Below, piece by piece: positions 59,810-64,000 of a stretch of 64,000 bases of DNA. The stretch lies in contig JAFYWV010000122.1 of assembly GCA_017546505.1 (NCBI GenBank), positions 22,564 to 86,563 on the forward strand, given 5' to 3'. Both the position numbers and the translations under genes were made by a program. Each line of letters opens with the position of its first letter. Position 1 is the stretch's first letter. Source of the DNA: Bacteroidaceae bacterium (lineage in GTDB: Bacteria > Bacteroidota > Bacteroidia > Bacteroidales > Bacteroidaceae). The notes under the pieces are model-generated. The model saw nothing but the letters and a program-made list of their open reading frames with translations. It did no database searches and was not told the DNA's origin.

Positions 59810-61363
59810 ATGACTTACCGACTATTATGGGCTGATGACGAGATTGAGCTTCTCAAGGCCCACATAATATTTTTACAGAGCAAAGGGTACGAGGTTACGA
59901 CAGTGACCAACGGCCCGGATGCTATTGAGGCTTGCGGCAAAGAGACATTCGACCTTGTTCTGCTTGATGAGAATATGCCGGGACTCACAGGCCTGGAGAC
60001 GTTGAATGTGATAAAAGAGATGCATCCGCAGACCCCGGTAGTGATGGTGACAAAGAGCGAGGAAGAGGATATTATGGAACAGGCCATAGGCTCAAAGATT
60101 GCCGACTACCTGATAAAGCCAGTCAATCCAAACCAGATACTCCTTACACTGAAGAAGAATATACATCAAAAGGAGATTGTTGCCGAAAAGGCCAACAGCG
60201 CTTACCAGCAGAACTTCGGTAAGCTGTCGATGCAGATAGGAGACGCACGTACCACCGAGGAGTGGCAGGAGATATACAGAAGGATTGTATATTGGGAGTT
60301 GCAACTGGAAGAGGCTGACACTCAGATGCACGAGATGCTCAAATCGCAGAAGGAGGAGGCCAACAACATATATGCCCGCTTTGTAAAGAACAACTATATG
60401 GATTGGATGGCGGCCGGACGTGAAGAGCGGCCGCTGATGAGCCACGACCTTTTCCGTGAGCGCATTTTCCCACTTGTCGACAAGGGCGAGAAGGTGTTTA
60501 TGATAATAATAGACAACTTCAGATACGACCAGTGGCGTGTGCTTGCCAATGAGATTGGCAACAGTTTTGTCATTGAGGAGGAGTTGTACACAAGTATCCT
60601 GCCCACAGCGACACAGTATGCACGTAATGCAATCTTCTCGGGGCTTATGCCAAGCCAGATAAAGGAGATGTTCCCTCAACTGTGGGTGGACGAAGAGGAG
60701 GAGGAGGGCAAGAACCTGAACGAAGAGGCCCTCATTGGCACACAGATTGCACGCTACCGCAGAAAGGATAGTTACTCATACGGCAAGGTGCTCACATCCG
60801 TAGCTGCCGAGAAATACATCGACAACATCAACAATCTGTCGAAGAACGACATCAACATATTGGTGGTGAACTTCATTGATATGCTCTCACACGCCCGCAC
60901 CGAGTCGATGATGGTGCGCGAACTGGCGGCTAACGAGGCAGCCTACCGTTCTATTACACAGTCGTGGATAAGACACTCTGCAATAAAGAAACTGTTTGAA
61001 TACCTTGCCGAGAGTGAGTACACTGTGATAATCACCACCGACCACGGCAGCATAAAGGTAGACTCACCCACAAAGGTCGTCGGCGACAAGAACACGAACA
61101 CCAATCTGCGTTACAAGTTGGGCAAGGCACTAAACTACAACAACAAGGAGGTCTTTGAAATCAAGAACCCGGCAAAAGCATTCCTGCCACAACCCAACCT
61201 TAGCACAAGCTACATATTTGCCACCGGCAGCAGGTTCTTTGCCTACCCCAATAACTACAACTACTACGTATCGTACTACAAGGACACCTTCCAGCACGGA
61301 GGTATATCGATGGAAGAGATGCTTGTGCCACTGATAACATTGAAACCCAAAAACAAAAAATAA
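59810..61363 (+). CDS. PorX-type response regulator with PglZ phosphatase-like domain
   Basis: A 517-residue protein from MTYRLLWADDEIELL. The receiver domain has acidic residues 9-10, the phospho-acceptor Asp53 (LVLLDENMPG) and Lys in YLIKPVNP. After a helical linker comes an alkaline-phosphatase-superfamily PglZ domain with metal residues in FMIIIDNFRYDQW, TATQYARNAIFSG and ITTDHGSIKV. PorX regulates T9SS genes in Porphyromonas and cleaves oligonucleotides in related forms. The sensor PorY is not in the window. Start at 59810 is 1 bp after the sprE stop; an upstream frame start at 59783 lies inside sprE. Confidence 0.88.
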   Translation: MTYRLLWADDEIELLKAHIIFLQSKGYEVTTVTNGPDAIEACGKETFDLVLLDENMPGLTGLETLNVIKEMHPQTPVVMVTKSEEEDIMEQAIGSKIADYLIKPVNPNQILLTLKKNIHQKEIVAEKANSAYQQNFGKLSMQIGDARTTEEWQEIYRRIVYWELQLEEADTQMHEMLKSQKEEANNIYARFVKNNYMDWMAAGREERPLMSHDLFRERIFPLVDKGEKVFMIIIDNFRYDQWRVLANEIGNSFVIEEELYTSILPTATQYARNAIFSGLMPSQIKEMFPQLWVDEEEEEGKNLNEEALIGTQIARYRRKDSYSYGKVLTSVAAEKYIDNINNLSKNDINILVVNFIDMLSHARTESMMVRELAANEAAYRSITQSWIRHSAIKKLFEYLAESEYTVIITTDHGSIKVDSPTKVVGDKNTNTNLRYKLGKALNYNNKEVFEIKNPAKAFLPQPNLSTSYIFATGSRFFAYPNNYNYYVSYYKDTFQHGGISMEEMLVPLITLKPKNKK

Positions 61364-61368
61364 CGACA

Positions 61369-61800
61369 ATGAGCGAACACATATTCAAAATAAACGGCCT
61401 TGCCGAGTACCCAAACGCAGCAAAGTGGTTCACACAATTCCTTGAGCAAGGGCGCATATTTGCATTCTATGGGAAGATGGGCAGTGGAAAGACCACATTC
61501 ATAAAGAGCCTGTGCGAGGAACTGGGCGTGGAGGATACCATAAACTCGCCCACATTCGCCATTGTAAACGAATACGAGGACAGGGAGGCCAATACAATAT
61601 ATCACTTTGACTTCTACCGTATAAAGTCTATCACAGAGGTTTACAATATGGGCTACGAGGAGTACTTCTATGCCGATGCCTACTGTTTGCTCGAGTGGCC
61701 TGAGCTCATAGAGGAGCTGCTGCCCGAAGAGCACATCAAAGTGAGTATCACCGAGGAGAGTGACAGCTCGCGCACCATAAAAGTAACCATAAACGACTGA
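61369..61800 (+). CDS. tsaE: tRNA threonylcarbamoyladenosine biosynthesis ATPase TsaE
   Basis: A 143-residue P-loop protein of the t6A37 tRNA modification complex. Walker A FYGKMGSGKTTFIKSL, followed by NSPTFAIVNEY and the conserved HFDFYRI and LLEWPE motifs. It starts 5 bp after porX, in the same operon. Other t6A genes are elsewhere. Confidence 0.94.
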   Translation: MSEHIFKINGLAEYPNAAKWFTQFLEQGRIFAFYGKMGSGKTTFIKSLCEELGVEDTINSPTFAIVNEYEDREANTIYHFDFYRIKSITEVYNMGYEEYFYADAYCLLEWPELIEELLPEEHIKVSITEESDSSRTIKVTIND

Positions 61801-61844
61801 AAGTTAAAAACCACTTGAACAACAAAACAAAATAATACCGGAAT

Positions 61845-62171
61845 ATGAAAATAAACGCAAACGCATCGGGCACAAGAACAATTGATGTTGCCGAAGTACA
61901 ACTGCAGATAATAAAGAAATATTCATTGTTTGACAGAATTGCCAACAGTACCGGAGTCATTGACGAGGAGTCGCTCAACAAGCTGCGCCTCACCGTGCGC
62001 TCGCTAATCGCATCGCAGACAATGGCATCGAAAGAGCTGCTCGACATTTGCCCGATACTTTACCACGAGGATATGAAAGCATTAGGCTTGAAGAACCTCA
62101 TAAAGTGTTATACAGAGTGGATTGCAGACACCGAGGCCGAAAAAGCAGAGACAGAAAGCACGGATGAGTAA
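61845..62171 (+). CDS. Small protein of unknown function between tsaE and ygiQ
   Basis: A 108-residue protein with a helical pattern (VQLQIIKKYSLFDRI, SLNKLRLTVRSLIASQ) and an acidic end (DTEAEKAETESTDE). No signal peptide or known motif. It overlaps ygiQ by 8 bp, so the two are translationally coupled and likely belong to the same process. Confidence 0.65.
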   Translation: MKINANASGTRTIDVAEVQLQIIKKYSLFDRIANSTGVIDEESLNKLRLTVRSLIASQTMASKELLDICPILYHEDMKALGLKNLIKCYTEWIADTEAEKAETESTDE

Positions 62172-64000
62172 CAGGAAAATAACCGATTGGCTACCCACGA
62201 CCCGCAAAGAGGCTGACCTGCGTGGCTGGAGCGAGCTGGATGTCATTATGTTCAGCGGCGATGCATACGTCGACCACCCATCCTTTGGGGCAGCCGTGAT
62301 TGGCCGTCTGCTGGAAGTAGAGGGGTTGCGTGTAGCCATAGTGCCACAGCCAAACTGGCAGGACGACCTGCGCGACTTCAAGAAGATGGGGCGTCCAAGA
62401 CTTTTCTTTGGAATTTCGGCCGGATGTATGGACTCTATGGTGAACAAATACACCGCAGCCAAACGTTTCCGCAGCGAAGATGCATACTCGCCAAACGGCA
62501 AGCACAGTATGCGCCCCGAGTATGCAACCACTGTATATTCTACCATTCTCAAAAAACTATACCCCGACTGCCCGGTTGTCATCGGTGGCATAGAGGCTTC
62601 AATGCGCCGTTTCACACACTATGACTATTGGCAGGACTGTCTCAAAAAGAGTATTCTTGTAGACAGCAAGGCCGACATTCTGGTGTATGGAATGGGAGAA
62701 CAGCCAATCACTGCATTGTGCAAGGCTATGCAAGAAAGTCTCAAGCAAAGCAATGCAGAGTATATTACAGCTGATGTTGCACGCGAAATAACAAAGAACA
62801 TACGCCAAACAGGATACCTTGAAAACAAAAACAAGATATCCATAGACGAGGAGAGCGACAAGGTGCTTGCGCCACACAGCGTGTGTCTCAAGGAGAAGGT
62901 AAAGCAAGCGGCCAATTTCCTTGTAATAGAGAAGGAGTCGAACAAGGTAAATGCCAAGCGATTGATACAGGAGAACGAAGAGGGCTATGTTGTGATAAAC
63001 CCACCGTTCCCGACAATGACAACAGAGCAGCTCGACCATAGCTTTGACCTGCCATACACACGCCTGCCCCATCCCAAATACAACGGCAAGCGCATTCCGG
63101 CATACGATATGATAAAGCACTCGGTTAACATACACCGCGGCTGCTTTGGAGGCTGCGCATTCTGCACCATATCGGCACATCAGGGCAAGTTCATCGTGAA
63201 CCGCAGCGAAGAGAGTATACTGCGCGAGGTTAAGGAGATTGCCAAAATGGAGGATTTCAAGGGCTACCTTAGCGACCTTGGAGGCCCGTCGGCAAATATG
63301 TATATGATGAAAGGCAAGAACAGCGACCTGTGTGCCAAGTGCTCGCGCCCGTCGTGCATACAGCCCAAGATATGCCCGAATATGAATATAGACCACAGCG
63401 CACTGCTCGAGCTATACAGGAAAGTGGATGCATTGCCCTGCATAAAAAAGAGTTTCATTGGCAGCGGTGTGAGATATGATATGTTACTGCACAGAACGGG
63501 CGACAAGGGGCGCGATGAGGTGACAGACAGATATACCGAGGAGCTGATAAGAAATCACGTCAGCGGTCGTCTGAAGGTGGCTCCGGAGCACACCAACGAT
63601 GGAGTTCTGAAGTTGATGCGCAAACCATCGTTCAAACAGTTCTATGACTTCAAGCGGATATTCGACCGCATCAACAGCCGCTATAACCTGAAACAGCAAA
63701 TTATCCCATATTTCATCAGCAGCCACCCCGGCAGCACGGTGGAGAGTATGGCAGAGCTGGCGGCAGAGACCAAGCAACTGAACTTTCACCTGGAGCAGGT
63801 GCAGGACTTCACCCCCACACCAATGACAATGGCAACAGAGATGTACTACACCGGCATTAACCCTGAGACGGGCGAGAATGTGTATGTTGCACGCTCAATG
63901 AAGGACAAAGAGGCGCAAAGAAGGTTCTTCTTCTGGTACAAGCCTGAGGAGCGCAAACTGATAGCACAGCTGCTGCGCCGGATGGGAAGAAACGATTTAG
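62164..64000 (+). CDS. YgiQ-family radical SAM protein (cut by window end)
   Basis: At least 612 residues; no stop occurs before the window ends. The N-terminal region shows MFSGDAYVDHPSFGAAVIGR and VPQPNWQDD, typical of YgiQ. The radical SAM cluster motif CFGGCAFC (C-x3-C-x2-C) is at about residues 325-332, within HRGCFGGCAFCTISAHQG. RLKVAPEHTND and PYFISSHPG follow. The catalysed reaction of YgiQ is not established. Family members are usually 600-750 residues, so nearly all of it is here. Confidence 0.9.
   Translation, partial: MSNRKITDWLPTTRKEADLRGWSELDVIMFSGDAYVDHPSFGAAVIGRLLEVEGLRVAIVPQPNWQDDLRDFKKMGRPRLFFGISAGCMDSMVNKYTAAKRFRSEDAYSPNGKHSMRPEYATTVYSTILKKLYPDCPVVIGGIEASMRRFTHYDYWQDCLKKSILVDSKADILVYGMGEQPITALCKAMQESLKQSNAEYITADVAREITKNIRQTGYLENKNKISIDEESDKVLAPHSVCLKEKVKQAANFLVIEKESNKVNAKRLIQENEEGYVVINPPFPTMTTEQLDHSFDLPYTRLPHPKYNGKRIPAYDMIKHSVNIHRGCFGGCAFCTISAHQGKFIVNRSEESILREVKEIAKMEDFKGYLSDLGGPSANMYMMKGKNSDLCAKCSRPSCIQPKICPNMNIDHSALLELYRKVDALPCIKKSFIGSGVRYDMLLHRTGDKGRDEVTDRYTEELIRNHVSGRLKVAPEHTNDGVLKLMRKPSFKQFYDFKRIFDRINSRYNLKQQIIPYFISSHPGSTVESMAELAAETKQLNFHLEQVQDFTPTPMTMATEMYYTGINPETGENVYVARSMKDKEAQRRFFFWYKPEERKLIAQLLRRMGRNDL

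Overview
The window is a chromosomal segment of a Bacteroidales bacterium (phylum Bacteroidota). Support: promoters follow the Bacteroides pattern (TAnnTTTG -7 box, sometimes with a TTTG -33 box about 19-20 bp upstream); starts lack strong Shine-Dalgarno sequences; MurF is fused to alanine racemase; IspG is the long form; fructose bisphosphatase is class III; type IX secretion (T9SS) genes and a T9SS cargo are present. I do not assign a genus.

Layout. 1-7436: end of an arginine-biosynthesis operon (argR, GNAT, argG), myo-inositol-phosphate synthase, lipoamide dehydrogenase, a frameshifted surface-lipoprotein remnant, a small orphan gene, an aldo/keto reductase and an AlkD-like protein. 7467-12173: one giant secreted CotH-type protein. 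12427-13667: tRNA-Pro(GGG) with a roughly 1.1 kb relic of an integrative element between 19-bp copies of the tRNA 3' end. 13885-21389: an eight-gene, one-direction operon of little-known envelope proteins built around an SPFH/GYF_2 protein and a zinc-ribbon membrane protein; this is my main candidate for an undescribed system. 21406-29029: housekeeping genes (ispG, purE, fbp, rpoN, a TGS-domain nucleoside kinase). 29136-31123: an AAA ATPase plus DUF4435 (TOPRIM-like) pair resembling PARIS defence systems. 31187-46763: trkH-trkA-dxs, GSCFA, murF-alr, a Na+-dependent transporter, ddh, pnp, a TlpA-like lipoprotein that has lost its redox motif, greA with a terminator-like leader, and a HIT protein. 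47189-56220: pyrC, a stand-alone MetH activation domain, plsC, an S46 peptidase, a C26-M19 peptidase fusion, an Lrp regulator and two FKBP proteins. 56559-64000: an operon with the T9SS genes sprE/porW and porX, tsaE, and a ygiQ gene cut by the window end.

How the parts work together. SprE/PorX and the CotH protein with a T9SS-type tail are mutually consistent evidence for a working type IX secretion system. The SPFH operon combines several exported proteins, a four-helix membrane protein and two cytoplasm-facing adaptor types (GYF_2, zinc ribbon), the kind of mix expected for an envelope-stress or membrane-organising machine. Most other genes are core metabolism arranged in short operons separated by strong perfect hairpins.
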